Below are positions 35,223-44,613 of a DNA stretch of 64,000 nt, in pieces; the first letter of the stretch is position 1; each line of letters begins with the position of its first letter. The translations under genes were made by a program, and so were the position numbers. Below the pieces are notes generated by a model. That model made no database searches and had not been told where the DNA came from. It worked only from the letters and a program-made list of their open reading frames with translations. The DNA is from Antiquaquibacter metalliresistens. GTDB taxonomy: Bacteria > Actinomycetota > Actinomycetes > Actinomycetales > Microbacteriaceae. Where the stretch lies: NCBI RefSeq assembly GCF_029211225.1, contig NZ_JARGEM010000004.1, positions 267,945 to 331,944 of the forward strand. Reading direction: 5' to 3'.

Positions 35223-36167
35223 TCAGAGGTCGAGCACCAGGCGCTGGCCCGGCGCGGCCCGGGAGACGCAGATCATCATCCGATCCCCGCGGGAGCGTTC
35301 CGCGGCCGTCAGCACGCTGTCCCGATGATCGACGGTGCCGGCGAGCACGACCGTCTCGCAGGTGCCGCAGGTGCCCTCCTGGCAGGAGGAGAGCACGAAT
35401 GCTCCCGCCGCTTCGGCCGCCTGCAGCAGGGATCGGTCGGCGGGCACGTCGACCGTGACACCGCTGGCCGCGAGCTCCGCCTCGAACGCCTCGGCCGCGG
35501 CCCCGCTGGCGGCCGGGGTGAAGGCCTCCACCCGCAGTGGTGTGTCGCCCTCGCGCCCCCAACGCCGTCGTGCGGCGTCGATGAGTCCCTCCGTGCCGCA
35601 GAGATAGACGAGTCCGCCGTCCCCGTGCCAGGCGGCGAGCGCCGCGAGATCGGGGCGGCCCTGCCGACGGGTGTCGAAGACGTGCACCCGGTCGCCGTAT
35701 CGCGACAGCTCGTCGCGGAAGGCCATCCGTTCGGCGCCCCGCCCGACGTAGGCGAGCCTCCAGTCCGCTCCGGCGGCGTCGGCGACTTGCAGCATCGGCA
35801 GGATCGGGGTGATGCCGATGCCGCCGGCAATGAAGAGGTAGCGCTCGGCGGGTTCGAGCGCGAAGTGGTTGCGCGGCGCACGGGCGAGGAGCGTCGCTCC
35901 CGTCGTGAGGGTCTCGTGCACCCACGCCGACCCACCGTCGGCCCGACCGCTTCGCCGTACCGCGATCCGCCACACCGGGGAGCCGGGTTCGCCGCACAGC
36001 GAGTACGAGCGATGTCGACCGTCGGGCAGACGCACATCGATGTGGGCGCCGGGCTCCCACGAGGGAGTCACCACGCCCTCGGGGTGTGCGAGGTCGAGAA
36101 TCGTCACTCCCCGCACCCGGTCATCGCGTGCGATGACGGTCAATCGCAGATGGTCATCGTCTCGCAA
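35223..36167 (-). CDS. PDR/VanB-type flavin reductase with C-terminal [2Fe-2S] ferredoxin (locus B)
   Basis: A 314-residue paralogue of the reductase at 1297-2250, with the same order: flavin barrel (HRSYSLCGEPG), NAD domain (AGGIGITPILPML) and ferredoxin with SCQEGTCGTCETVV plus a last Cys in MICVSR. It should transfer electrons from NAD(P)H to an oxygenase; none is encoded nearby. The start is a TTG at 36167 with AGGAAGGG about 10 nt upstream, and no ATG or GTG fits better. It lies 43 bp after the VOC gene and 34 bp before the flavoprotein gene in the locus B operon. Confidence 0.87.
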   Translation of the reverse strand: MRDDDHLRLTVIARDDRVRGVTILDLAHPEGVVTPSWEPGAHIDVRLPDGRHRSYSLCGEPGSPVWRIAVRRSGRADGGSAWVHETLTTGATLLARAPRNHFALEPAERYLFIAGGIGITPILPMLQVADAAGADWRLAYVGRGAERMAFRDELSRYGDRVHVFDTRRQGRPDLAALAAWHGDGGLVYLCGTEGLIDAARRRWGREGDTPLRVEAFTPAASGAAAEAFEAELAASGVTVDVPADRSLLQAAEAAGAFVLSSCQEGTCGTCETVVLAGTVDHRDSVLTAAERSRGDRMMICVSRAAPGQRLVLDL

Positions 36168-36210
36168 ACGGGTTCTGCCCTTCCTGTCAGTGGTCGCGCC
36201 CCACGCCGGC

Positions 36211-36588
36211 TCAGAGGTCGGTGCTGTCGTCGTCGTAGCGGATCAACTGGATGCGCAGGCCACCGGGCTCGACGACCACGGCCGTGTCGCCCTTCGCCGG
36301 CACCAGTCGTGCGGGCTCGCGCACCGGGGCGAAGCCGCCGTCGTCCGCGGTGAGCTCCGCGAAGGTGCGCTCGAGATCGTCGGCGTAGAAGGCGATGTGC
36401 GAGTGGCCGTCCGTGTCCGCTTCGATCAGTTCGAGCTTGAACCCGCTGCCGTCGCCGACCATGGCGATGCGCCGATTCGGGTCATCGAGCTTGCGCCCGA
36501 TGCGCTGCACCCGCATCCCCAGACGTTCGAGCATCGCGATTCGGGTGTCGAAGTCGGCGACCTCGAGCGCGACGTGGTCGACGCGCAT
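36211..36588 (-). CDS. VOC-family (glyoxalase-like) protein
   Basis: A 125-residue two-module beta-alpha-beta-beta-beta protein. VDHVALEVADFD opens the first module, and SHIAFYADDLERTF opens the second, with FKLELIE and LRIQLIRY as the metal-ligand strands (Glu in the first). The superfamily includes glyoxalases, ring-cleavage dioxygenases and resistance proteins; a single short copy would act as a dimer. The ATG at 36588 starts 1 nt after the stop of the FAD oxidase, so translation is coupled. The substrate is presumably an intermediate of the locus B pathway. Confidence 0.8.
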   Translation of the reverse strand: MRVDHVALEVADFDTRIAMLERLGMRVQRIGRKLDDPNRRIAMVGDGSGFKLELIEADTDGHSHIAFYADDLERTFAELTADDGGFAPVREPARLVPAKGDTAVVVEPGGLRIQLIRYDDDSTDL

Positions 36589-36589
36589 C

Positions 36590-37978
36590 TCAGTGCGCCT
36601 CGGGCGCGCCGACGGTGACGCCCTCCATGAGCGCGCGTCGGGCCTGCTGGGCGAAGTTCGAGCTGATCGGTGCATCCGGCCCCGGCCAGTGCCCGGGGTT
36701 CAGCAGGCCGTAGGGATCGGACGTCGCCGCGAGCGCACGCAGCGCATCGACGTTGCGGTCGATGTACCACTGATGCGGATTGTGGAAGCCGACCCCCAGC
36801 GCGTCGAGCGCATCCAGCCCGGCCATGGTCTCCTGCTTCGAGGAGAACGGGGCGGTGATCATGCCGTGGGTCTCCGGCCGGTTTCCCTCCAGGTGGATCA
36901 GGGCCCCCGGATAGACCGCCTTGACCTCCTCGAAGCGATCGATCAGCGCCTCGCCTCCCGACTCGATGTGGAACCACCCGCCGGGGTTGGAGTGGATGAG
37001 AAACCAGCTCGGGTGGTTGTAGGAGAGCCCAGACATCCGCGCCATCGCCGGGATGCCCTCCCGCACCGCCTCGACGCGGCCTCCCGCGGCGGCCACCCGC
37101 GCGCTCACCTCTTCCACCGTGCGCGCGTCGAGGATCGCGCGGAAGCTCGCGCGGCCCGCCGGCACGGCATCGTCCTTCGGGAACGCGACGTTCATGCCCG
37201 CCTCGTCCGCCGAGACCAGACGCGGCGGCGGCACGAGCTTGGGCACCTCGCGCACGAGCTCGAACGCGTCCTCGAGCCGGTCGAAGCTGGCGTAGAGCGC
37301 CCGCCAATCCTGCAGCGGTTCGAGCCTCACGGTCGCCGCCACGATCACCCCGGTGAGTCCGTAGGCATGGATGTAGGGGATGACCTCGTCGCCCTCGATG
37401 TGGAGCACCCTCGGCTCGTCGACCGCGTGCACGACGTCGAGCGCGACGACGAACCCGGCGGCGTTGCTGCCGTTGGCGATCGAACCCGTTCCACCGGAAC
37501 CGCCGCCGATGAAGCCGCCGATGGTGCTCTGCACGGTCGAGGGATACATCCACAGCTGCTGTCCGTCGAGCGCGGCCTTACGCTCCAGATCGATCACCCG
37601 GGCCCCCGCCTGGGCGGTGACCGATCCCTCGCCCAGCTCGAGCACCCGATCCATGCGGGTGAAGTCGAGCACGATGCCCGCCGCGAGCGGGACCGCCTGG
37701 CCGTAGTTGCCCGTGCCCTTGCCGCGAGGGGTGACCGCGACGCGCTCCCGCACGGCGATGCGCATCACGGCCACCACGTCGTCGGCGTCTCGCGGGTAGA
37801 CGACGACGTCGGCGACCGTCGCGGGCAGATCGTTCACGAGGATCGGCGACATCGTGTAGTCGTCCCTGGAGGCCTTGGCGCGGGTCGCCGGGTCCAGTTC
37901 GACCTGCTCGTTGCCCACCGCCTCGATCAACGACTCGATGACCGCGGGACTGACGGCGGCGATGCTGGCGGTGTTCAT
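36590..37978 (-). CDS. FAD-linked oxidase of the VAO/GlcD family
   Basis: A 462-residue flavoenzyme. N-terminal PCMH FAD-binding domain (VVYPRDADDVVAVMRIA, TPRGKGTGNYGQAVP, IGGFIGGGSGGTGSI, AYGLTGVIVAATVRLEP), then a cap domain and a C-terminal LLNPGHWPG segment typical of the family. Members oxidise hydroxy acids, lactate, glycolate or aromatic alcohols. GNYGQ replaces the more usual SLSGQ, which is common in this branch. It overlaps the preceding amidohydrolase by 4 bp (ATGA). In the operon it could oxidise the hydroxyl product released by the amidohydrolase, but that order is inference. Confidence 0.85.
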   Translation of the reverse strand: MNTASIAAVSPAVIESLIEAVGNEQVELDPATRAKASRDDYTMSPILVNDLPATVADVVVYPRDADDVVAVMRIAVRERVAVTPRGKGTGNYGQAVPLAAGIVLDFTRMDRVLELGEGSVTAQAGARVIDLERKAALDGQQLWMYPSTVQSTIGGFIGGGSGGTGSIANGSNAAGFVVALDVVHAVDEPRVLHIEGDEVIPYIHAYGLTGVIVAATVRLEPLQDWRALYASFDRLEDAFELVREVPKLVPPPRLVSADEAGMNVAFPKDDAVPAGRASFRAILDARTVEEVSARVAAAGGRVEAVREGIPAMARMSGLSYNHPSWFLIHSNPGGWFHIESGGEALIDRFEEVKAVYPGALIHLEGNRPETHGMITAPFSSKQETMAGLDALDALGVGFHNPHQWYIDRNVDALRALAATSDPYGLLNPGHWPGPDAPISSNFAQQARRALMEGVTVGAPEAH

Positions 37979-39198
37979 GGTGTTCCTCTCGGTGGGCGAT
38001 TGATGGTGTTCCCTGAGGCGTCGCCGTCGATGGCGCTGCTCGATCGGCTGGTGGTCACTGCGACGACGCGACCGTTGTGCAGGACGACCCGGTCTGTGCG
38101 GGCGTCGGCGAGGGCATCCCCGAGGGAGGTGCCCGGCACGAGCACGAGATCCGCGACCGACCCCGGTTCGATCGAGTTCGCCTCGAGCCCCAGCACGGCG
38201 CGCGCGCCCGTGCTGACGGCGTACCAGGCATCCGCCGGGGTGAGGTGCCCGGCGAGCACGAGCAGCGATGCGGTCTCGAACGGGTCCGCCCGCCCGAGCG
38301 GATTGAACGGGTCCCGCACGTTGTCCCCGCCCCCGGCGACGCGCACGCCGTTGTCGAGCAGCAGGTGCAGTGGGGGCAGGCCGCGGCGGCGGGGATCGCC
38401 GTCCCAGTCCTGCAGGTAGAGGTTCGTTCCTGGCAGGGTGATGACGTCGACCCGGGATGCCGCGAGGCGGGAGGTGATCGCGGCCTGTTCGTCGGCCGGC
38501 AGCGTGCCCAGGAGCACGCTGTGACTTGCCGCCCGGGCACGCGAGGCGGGCCACTCGCGGGTGGCGTCGGCGAGCGCGCTGAGGCTCTCGCGGCCCTCGA
38601 GACGCTCGTCCATGTGGAGGTCGAGACCCAGGCCGAGACGGTCGGCGAGCGCGACGAGCCGCTCGACCTCACGTGTCGGATCGGGGGTGGTGTGCGGGGC
38701 GCCCCCGATGAGGTCCAGCCCCAGCTCGACGGCCCGCTCGATCACGGCGTCGGGCACGGTCGGTCCGAACAGCGCGACGAGCTGGAGGTCGATGACACCG
38801 GCGAGCTCGTCGCGCAGCGCGCAGAGCACGCGCACCCCCAGCAGCGGGTCGCCGCCGGCGGGCGGGATGTCGACGTGGGTGCGCACCGCGGTCGTGCCGT
38901 GTCGGAGCATCGCATCGAGTTGCCGCATCGCTCGCTCTCGCATCGCATGCGGGGTTCGGATCGCGGCCCAGCGTTCGGCGGGCCAGGGGCGCGAGAAGAT
39001 CGCATCGATGCCGCCGATCGGCGGATCGAGCAGGTCCCAGGTGTGCGCCTTGTCGAGGTGCGCGTGCGGCTCGGCGGGGGCCGGGAGGAGCACCAGGCCG
39101 GTGCCGTCGAACTGCCTCGGATCGCCGGGCTCGGTGGTCGCTGCGCCCTCGGCATCAGCCGACTCGAGCTCATCGTCGCGGCGAACGACCTCGATCAC
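37975..39198 (-). CDS. Amidohydrolase, cytosine-deaminase-like (locus B; recombined N-terminus)
   Basis: About 407 residues from a GTG at 39198. Complete metal-binding core: [23 protein letters not shown], a strand-5 [13 protein letters not shown], and [14 protein letters not shown] with the catalytic Asp. It is the paralogue of the partial gene at 2-553. Homology to that copy begins only near TEPGDP, so about the first 40 residues of the usual N-terminus are missing. They are replaced by roughly 25 residues encoded antisense to the cupin fragment at 39145-39573. An alternative start is the GTG inside [10 protein letters not shown]. The catalytic barrel is intact, so activity is possible. First gene of the locus B operon. 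Confidence 0.8.
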   Translation of the reverse strand: MIEVVRRDDELESADAEGAATTEPGDPRQFDGTGLVLLPAPAEPHAHLDKAHTWDLLDPPIGGIDAIFSRPWPAERWAAIRTPHAMRERAMRQLDAMLRHGTTAVRTHVDIPPAGGDPLLGVRVLCALRDELAGVIDLQLVALFGPTVPDAVIERAVELGLDLIGGAPHTTPDPTREVERLVALADRLGLGLDLHMDERLEGRESLSALADATREWPASRARAASHSVLLGTLPADEQAAITSRLAASRVDVITLPGTNLYLQDWDGDPRRRGLPPLHLLLDNGVRVAGGGDNVRDPFNPLGRADPFETASLLVLAGHLTPADAWYAVSTGARAVLGLEANSIEPGSVADLVLVPGTSLGDALADARTDRVVLHNGRVVAVTTSRSSSAIDGDASGNTINRPPRGTP

Positions 39199-39573
39199 GA
39201 GGAGCCGGTTTCGGCCCAGGTGGTGCGCGGCGAGGATGCCATCGTCGACGGCACGAGCGGACCCGAGAGCGGCGCCGCGAGCCAGGCCCTGCTGCTGCAC
39301 GGGCAGGCTCCGTTTCACGTCATGCGGTTCACGATCGAGAACCCGACGTTCTTCGACTACTTCCGCCACCCCGAGGCCGAGTTCGTCTTCGTGCTCTCCG
39401 GCTGGTTGGAGATCGACCTCGAAGGCGACGGCGTGCACGTGCTCGCCGCCGGCGACTCGCTCTATTATGGGGGCGGTCGTGAGCACCGTTGGCGCTGCGT
39501 CGGCGGTCAGCCGTGCCAGCTGCTCATGGTCAAGCAGCCGCCGTCGTTCGTCGAGGAGCTCAGCGCTTCGTGA
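39145..39573 (+). pseudogene. XRE-cupin regulator lacking its HTH (truncated, locus B)
   Basis: The frame matches the regulator at 731-1300 from its residue 65 onward: ALGISRLEL against ALGSSQLEL, then a full cupin with GWLEIDLEG and [15 protein letters not shown]. The DNA-binding half is gone. Upstream the frame stays open but is only the complement of the amidohydrolase. Possible new starts are GTG at 39220 or 39223, which would yield a free cupin of about 117 residues. It ends 14 bp inside the 3' end of the cytochrome b gene. The cupin is well conserved, so loss of the HTH may be recent or the cupin may still be used. Confidence 0.75.
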
Positions 39574-40498
39574 CGTTGCCCGTCAGGGACGCGATCGGCA
39601 GCAGGAACAGCGGGCGGGCCAGCAGCCACACCGCGATCATGAGCACCACGGAGCCCGCGAAGATCCAGAACCCCACCCAGTTGACGGCATCCTGCCCGCC
39701 GTACATGTGGTTGAGGTTGCGCAGCGCGCCGGTGGCGAACACGAGCGCGACGTGGGCGATCACGAACAGCACGAAGTAGATCATCACCGGCAGGTGGATG
39801 GCCCGCGCCACCGTCACGGGATAGACCTTGCTCAGCTTCGCGAAGCGCTGGTTCCACAGCGGCGACATGCGGAAGCCGGAGACGATCGCCAGGGGAGCGG
39901 CGATGAACACCGTCGCGAAGTACGCCAGCTGCTGCAGCGAGTTGTAGTTCACCCAGCCGTTCTCGGTCGGCCAGTTGAGCGAGGCGTACTGGATCGCCAC
40001 GGAGACGGCGTTCGGGAACACCTCCCAGCTCGTCGGGATGATGCGCATCCACTGCCCGGAGACGAAGAGCAGCACGACGAACAGCACGCCGTTGGCCACC
40101 CACAGCACGTCGAGGCTCAGGTGCAGCCAGAGCGAAAGGCTGATCTTGGTCGGCGGGTACTTGGTCTTGATCGGTCCGGCGTTGTTGCGGGTCCAGTAGG
40201 CCGGCGGGCGCGTGGTGGTGCGCACCTGCCACCCGGTGCGCACGATGAGCAGCAGGAAGAACACGTTGAGGAAGTGCTGCCACGCCAGCCACGCCGGGAA
40301 CCCGACGGGAGCGCCCTCGGGCAGGTGGTACTCGCCCGGATAGGTGGTCATGAAGTCCTGCACGGCGGGCACATCGCGCAGGATGTTGGCCAGCAGCACC
40401 GCGGCGGCCGCGAACACGATCGCGATCGGTCCGAGCCACAGCAGCGCGACGATGCGATCCTTCGCCGTCGTGCCCTCCAGGATGCCGATGCCGCTCAC
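39560..40498 (-). CDS. Membrane cytochrome b (b561/NarI-like) linked to ETF
   Basis: A 312-residue integral membrane protein with about five to six helices. Histidines placed like heme b ligands occur in [22 protein letters not shown] and [19 protein letters not shown], as in prokaryotic b561/formate-dehydrogenase-gamma families. Its start overlaps the etfA stop by 4 bp (ATGA), so it is the third gene of an etfB-etfA-cytochrome operon. This suggests electrons pass from ETF flavin to hemes and then to menaquinone. No iron-sulfur CCG partner or ETF:quinone oxidoreductase gene is nearby. The heme-ligand assignment is from motif position only. Confidence 0.78.
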   Translation of the reverse strand: MSGIGILEGTTAKDRIVALLWLGPIAIVFAAAAVLLANILRDVPAVQDFMTTYPGEYHLPEGAPVGFPAWLAWQHFLNVFFLLLIVRTGWQVRTTTRPPAYWTRNNAGPIKTKYPPTKISLSLWLHLSLDVLWVANGVLFVVLLFVSGQWMRIIPTSWEVFPNAVSVAIQYASLNWPTENGWVNYNSLQQLAYFATVFIAAPLAIVSGFRMSPLWNQRFAKLSKVYPVTVARAIHLPVMIYFVLFVIAHVALVFATGALRNLNHMYGGQDAVNWVGFWIFAGSVVLMIAVWLLARPLFLLPIASLTGNVTKR

Positions 40499-41445
40499 GA
40501 GCGACGCGCTTCGATCGCGTCGATCAGCTGCGGCACGACCGTGAACAGGTCGCCCACGATGCCGAAGTCGGCGACCTCGAAGATGGGGGCGTCGGCGTCC
40601 TTGTTGATCGCGACGATCGTCTTCGCGGTCTGCATGCCAGCGCGGTGCTGGATCGCTCCGGAGATGCCGAGCGCGATGTAGAGCTGTGGCGCCACCGTGA
40701 CGCCGGTCTGACCGACCTGGTACGACTGGGGCACGTAGCCCGCGTCGACCGCGGCACGCGAAGCCCCGACCGCCGCGCCGAGCGCATCGGCCAGGCGCTC
40801 GACGAGCTCGAACTGCTCGGCGGATCCCAGTCCGCGGCCACCCGAGACGACCTTGGTCGCCGTCTTGAGGTCGGGCCGATTGGATGCCTGGGTCGCCTCG
40901 GCGAAGGAATCGACCGTGCCGTAGCGGGCCGGGTCGACCTCGACGGCGACGGCGGTCACGGTGCCGGCGGCGGCATCCGCGCGGGCGTCGATCGAGCCCT
41001 CGCGCACGGTGATCACGAACGGGCTTCCCTCGACCGACGACTCCACGGTGTAGGCGCCGCCGAATACCGAGTGCGTCGCGACGATGCGGCCGTCGGTGAG
41101 CCCGACATCCACGGCGTCCGCGGCGAGGGCGGCACCGAGGCGCGCGGCGATGCGGCCGGCGACGGCGCGTCCGTCCACCGAGTTCGTGATCAGGATCGCG
41201 GCGGGCTCGAGCGCGACGGCGGCGGCCGCGAGGGCCTCGACCTGCGCTCCCGCGAGGGCGGTGGCATCCCCCTCTGCGACGTAGACCTGCTCGGCGCCGA
41301 GCGCGGCGAGCGCGCCGGCGGCGGCGGGGTTCGTCACGACGGCGACGGGGGTGCCGAGTCGCTTCGCGGCGCCCAGCAGCATGGCCGCCGAACTGCGCGG
41401 CTCGCCGGTGGCGGTGACCTCGATGAGGGCGAGGATGTTCGTCAT
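40495..41445 (-). CDS. etfA: Electron transfer flavoprotein, alpha subunit
   Basis: A 316-residue FixB/ETF-alpha. The N-terminal domain begins [15 protein letters not shown]; the C-terminal FAD domain carries [17 protein letters not shown], the SYQVGQTG segment, and [20 protein letters not shown] with DFGIVGDLF. With EtfB it carries electrons from acyl-CoA dehydrogenases, here very likely the enzyme encoded divergently at 42428. The ATG at 41445 has GGAGAC 4 nt upstream. It is preceded by etfB (25 bp gap) and overlaps the membrane cytochrome gene downstream. Confidence 0.95.
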   Translation of the reverse strand: MTNILALIEVTATGEPRSSAAMLLGAAKRLGTPVAVVTNPAAAGALAALGAEQVYVAEGDATALAGAQVEALAAAAVALEPAAILITNSVDGRAVAGRIAARLGAALAADAVDVGLTDGRIVATHSVFGGAYTVESSVEGSPFVITVREGSIDARADAAAGTVTAVAVEVDPARYGTVDSFAEATQASNRPDLKTATKVVSGGRGLGSAEQFELVERLADALGAAVGASRAAVDAGYVPQSYQVGQTGVTVAPQLYIALGISGAIQHRAGMQTAKTIVAINKDADAPIFEVADFGIVGDLFTVVPQLIDAIEARRS

Positions 41446-41470
41446 GGTTGTCTCCTGAGCTCTCGGTGGC

Positions 41471-42238
41471 CTAGACCAGTCGGGCCGCGACGAGGAACTC
41501 GGCGAGTTCTGCGGCGGCGTTGCCGTCATCGACGACCTTGCGGCCGGCTTCGCGGGCGGGGCGCTCCTTCGTCGCGAGCACGATCGACGCGCTCGCGGGC
41601 GTCTCGACGCCGAGGTCGGCGACCGCGAGCGTCTCGAGGGGCTTCTTCTTGGCCGACATGATGCCCTTGAAGTTGGGGAAGCGGGGCTCGGCGGCACGCT
41701 CGGTCACCGCGATCACGGCGGGCAGGCTCGCGTGCACCTGTGCGGTGCCGTGCTCGCTGCCGCGCACTCCGGAGACGGTGTCGCCGGAGACGGTGACCTC
41801 ATCGAGGGAGTCGAGGCTCGGCCGACCGAGCAACTCGGCGATCCAGCCGGCGAGCACCCCGCCGCGGCCGTCGGTGGATTCCGCACCGGCGACGACCAGG
41901 TCGGCGCCCGCACGCTCGATCGCCGCGGCGAGCACGGCTGCGGTGCGCGCGAGGTCGGCTCCGGCGAGTGCGTCGTCCTCGACGTGGATGGCGCTGTCGG
42001 CGCCCATCGCGAGGCCCTTGCGCAGGGCCTCCGCGGCATCCGCCGGTCCCATGGTGAGCACGACGACCTCGACCGACTTGTCGGCGTCCTTGGCCTGCAG
42101 CGCGATCTCGATCGCGCGCTCGCCGATCTCGTCGATGACGGCCTCGCTCGCGTCACGGTCGAGGAGTCCCGTGGTCGGGTCGAGCGTGCGATCCCCCCAC
42201 GTGTCCGGTACCTGCTTGACCAGGGCGATGATCCTCAT
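41471..42238 (-). CDS. etfB: Electron transfer flavoprotein, beta subunit
   Basis: A 255-residue FixA/ETF-beta opening with [17 protein letters not shown], with the AMP-binding GADSAIHV and [13 protein letters not shown] segments and the recognition-loop region [18 protein letters not shown] followed by [11 protein letters not shown]. It pairs with EtfA. First gene of the operon; GGAGTG precedes the ATG at 42238. The 189-bp divergent region to the acyl-CoA dehydrogenase gene suggests joint control of both operons. Confidence 0.95.
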   Translation of the reverse strand: MRIIALVKQVPDTWGDRTLDPTTGLLDRDASEAVIDEIGERAIEIALQAKDADKSVEVVVLTMGPADAAEALRKGLAMGADSAIHVEDDALAGADLARTAAVLAAAIERAGADLVVAGAESTDGRGGVLAGWIAELLGRPSLDSLDEVTVSGDTVSGVRGSEHGTAQVHASLPAVIAVTERAAEPRFPNFKGIMSAKKKPLETLAVADLGVETPASASIVLATKERPAREAGRKVVDDGNAAAELAEFLVAARLV

Positions 42239-42427
42239 CGTGCACTCCTCCATTGACGTGTAGCACCATTCTTGCGGAAATTTCGAAGCCTTCCGCATGG
42301 CCAGCCTACGCGCTTCTCCCAAGCATCCGCTTGGTTGCCGTAATTTAGTCGGACTACCGAGTATATTTTAGGACATCCAATCAAAAGGGCGGTGGATGCA
42401 TCGCCCCCGATCGTCTCGTGAGGCGCC
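42239..42427. promoter_or_regulatory. Divergent promoter region, ETF operon / valine operon
   Basis: The 189 bp between etfB and the acyl-CoA dehydrogenase are locally A/T rich. They hold a perfect dyad CCAAGC-ATCC-GCTTGG (42319-42334), a second palindrome TAGTC-G-GACTA (42346-42356) and a TATATT -10-like hexamer (42362-42367). These fit operator and promoter elements for coordinated control of both operons. The MarR-type gene at 47122 is one candidate binder; this is inference. Confidence 0.5.
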
Positions 42428-43570
42428 ATGCTCGCACTCGTCGAAGAACAGAGGGCGCTCGTCGACCTCGTTCGCACGTTCGCGGAGCGAGAGCTCGCGC
42501 CGCACGCACTCGAGTGGGATCGTTCGTGCGTGTTCCCCATCGAGGTGCTGCGCGAGGCGGGCGCGCTCGGCCTTGGCGGCATCGTCGTGGGCGAGGAATT
42601 CGGGGGATCGGCGCTCTCCCGCCCGGACGCGGCCCTCGTCTTCGAGAACCTCGCGCGGGGTGACACGACGATCGCTGCCTACATCTCGATCCACAACATG
42701 GTCACGGGCATGCTCGACCGCCACGGCACTCGGGAGCAGCGCGCCAGATGGCTTCCCGCGATGGTCTCGATGGACGTGCTCGGCAGCTATTGCCTCACCG
42801 AGCCGGGCTCGGGGTCGGATGCCGCGGCCCTGCGCACGAGCGCCACCCGCGACGGCGACCACTACGTGATCAACGGCGCGAAGCAGTTCATCTCCGGCGC
42901 CGGTGCCGCCGGCGTCTACATCGTGATGGCGCGCACCGGCGAGCCCGGGCCCAAGGGTATCTCGGCGATCGTCGTCGAGGCGGGCACCGCGGGCATGTCG
43001 TTCGGGCAACTCGAGCACAAGATGGGGTGGAATGCGCAGCCGACCCGAGCGGTGACCTTCGAGGATGTCCGCGTGCCCGTCGCGCAGCGGCTCGGGGACG
43101 AGGGCGGCGGCTTCGAGATCGCGATGCGGGCGCTCGACGGCGGGCGCCTGAGCATCGCCGCCTGTTCGCTCGGGGGTGCGCAGTGGGCCTACGAGCAGGC
43201 GGTGCACCACCTCGCCGCCCGCAGCGCGTTCGGCGGCAGACTCATCGACAACGCCGCCGTGCAGTTCCAGCTCGCCGACATGGCCACGAACCTGGAGGCA
43301 TCTCGCGTGCTTCTGGCGAGCGCTTCCGCCGCGCTCGAGCGCGGCGACGCGGATGCCGTTCGCCAGTGCGCCATGGCCAAGCGCTTCGTGACCGACGCGT
43401 GCTTCGACGTCGCCAATGCCGCCCTGCAACTCCACGGCGGCTACGGGTATCTCGCCGACTACGGTGTTGAGAAGGTCGTGCGCGATCTGCGCGTGCACCA
43501 GATACTCGAGGGAGCGAACGACATCATGCGGATGATCGTGGGCCGGCAGATCGCGGCGGGAATCGTATGA
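42428..43570 (+). CDS. Acyl-CoA dehydrogenase, probably isobutyryl-CoA dehydrogenase
   Basis: A 380-residue flavoenzyme with the family signature CLTEPGSGSDAAAL and the substrate- and FAD-binding C-terminal HGGYGYLADYGVEKVVRD with QILEGANDIMR (the catalytic Glu is in LEGAND). Downstream genes encode the next valine steps, and the length and sequence resemble ACAD8-type isobutyryl-CoA dehydrogenases. That points to isobutyryl-CoA to methacrylyl-CoA oxidation, with electrons going to the divergent ETF. The ATG at 42428 is preceded by GAGG. The gene overlaps the next by ATGA. Short-chain specificity is inferred from operon context. Confidence 0.9.
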   Translation: MLALVEEQRALVDLVRTFAERELAPHALEWDRSCVFPIEVLREAGALGLGGIVVGEEFGGSALSRPDAALVFENLARGDTTIAAYISIHNMVTGMLDRHGTREQRARWLPAMVSMDVLGSYCLTEPGSGSDAAALRTSATRDGDHYVINGAKQFISGAGAAGVYIVMARTGEPGPKGISAIVVEAGTAGMSFGQLEHKMGWNAQPTRAVTFEDVRVPVAQRLGDEGGGFEIAMRALDGGRLSIAACSLGGAQWAYEQAVHHLAARSAFGGRLIDNAAVQFQLADMATNLEASRVLLASASAALERGDADAVRQCAMAKRFVTDACFDVANAALQLHGGYGYLADYGVEKVVRDLRVHQILEGANDIMRMIVGRQIAAGIV

Positions 43571-44598
43571 GCGCAGTCGTGTTCGAGCGGCGCGGTCGAC
43601 TCGGCATTGCAACGCTCAATCGTCCGGCCGCGCTCAACGCCCTGACTCACGAGATGGTCGTCGCGCTGCAATCGCAGCTGGACGACTGGCGCGATGACGA
43701 CGCGGTGCAGGCGGTGGCGCTGACCGGTGCGGGCGATCGCGGGTTCTGCGCGGGCGGCGACATCGTCGCCATCTATCACGATGCCCGTGAGGGCGGCACG
43801 GCATCCGTCGACTTCTGGCGCGACGAGTACGTGCTCAACGCCGCGATCGCGCGGTACCCGAAGCCGGTGGTGGCGTTCATGGACGGCATCGTGCTCGGCG
43901 GTGGCATCGGCCTCGCCGCGCACGCGAGCCATCGGGTGGTCACCGAGCGGTCCTCGGTCGGCCTGCCGGAGACCACGATCGGCTTCGTGCCGGATGTGGG
44001 GGGCACCTATCTGCTCTCCCGCGCGCCCGGCGAGCTCGGCACCCACCTCGCGCTGACCGCCGGATCGGTCGGCGGTGCCGATGCGATCGCGCTCGGGCTC
44101 GCGGACGTGTTCGTGCCCGCCGAGCGTCTTCCGCAGCTCGCCGCGACGCTCGAGGCCGCATCGCCCGACGAGGCCATCTCGATCGTCGCCATCACGCCGC
44201 CGCCCTCGCCGTTGCTGGCCCAGCGCGACTGGATCGACGCGGCCTACGCGGGGGACGACCTCACGACGATCCTGGAGCGCCTCGATGCCCTCGGCACGCC
44301 GGAGGCGGCCACCGCTGCGCAGTCGATCCGTCGAAAGTCGCCGACGGCCCTGCTCGTGACCCTTGCGGCGCTGCGTCGCGCTCGCCGGCTGCCCGACCTC
44401 GAATCCGTGCTCGACCAGGAGCTGCGGGTCTCGGTGCACGCACTGAGCTGGCCCGACCTGGCCGAGGGTATCCGTGCCCAGGTCATCGACAAGGACCGCA
44501 CGCCGGCATGGCGCCCGGCCTCGATCGATGCCGTCGACCCCACCGATGTGCAGGCGGCCTTCGCGCCGCTGGATGTGGAACTCGGCCTCGGCCGCTGA
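43567..44598 (+). CDS. 3-hydroxyisobutyryl-CoA hydrolase
   Basis: A 343-residue crotonase-fold thioesterase with LNRPAALNALTHEMV, GFCAGGDIVAIYHDA (oxyanion hole), MDGIVLGGGIGLAAHASHRV and PETTIGFVPDVGGTYLLS. The extended C-terminal part and the Glu in the TIGF region match the HIBCH/enoyl-CoA hydratase subgroup, which releases 3-hydroxyisobutyrate from its CoA ester in valine breakdown. Its ATG overlaps the stop of the acyl-CoA dehydrogenase, and mmsB follows 15 bp later, an order typical of valine operons. Confidence 0.9.
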   Translation: MSAVVFERRGRLGIATLNRPAALNALTHEMVVALQSQLDDWRDDDAVQAVALTGAGDRGFCAGGDIVAIYHDAREGGTASVDFWRDEYVLNAAIARYPKPVVAFMDGIVLGGGIGLAAHASHRVVTERSSVGLPETTIGFVPDVGGTYLLSRAPGELGTHLALTAGSVGGADAIALGLADVFVPAERLPQLAATLEAASPDEAISIVAITPPPSPLLAQRDWIDAAYAGDDLTTILERLDALGTPEAATAAQSIRRKSPTALLVTLAALRRARRLPDLESVLDQELRVSVHALSWPDLAEGIRAQVIDKDRTPAWRPASIDAVDPTDVQAAFAPLDVELGLGR

Positions 44599-44613
44599 CG
44601 ACAGGAGCAGGCA

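Noticed and set aside
38077-39144. Extended open frame upstream of the cupin fragment
   Set aside because: It is the complement of the amidohydrolase coding region and has no HTH or other domain.
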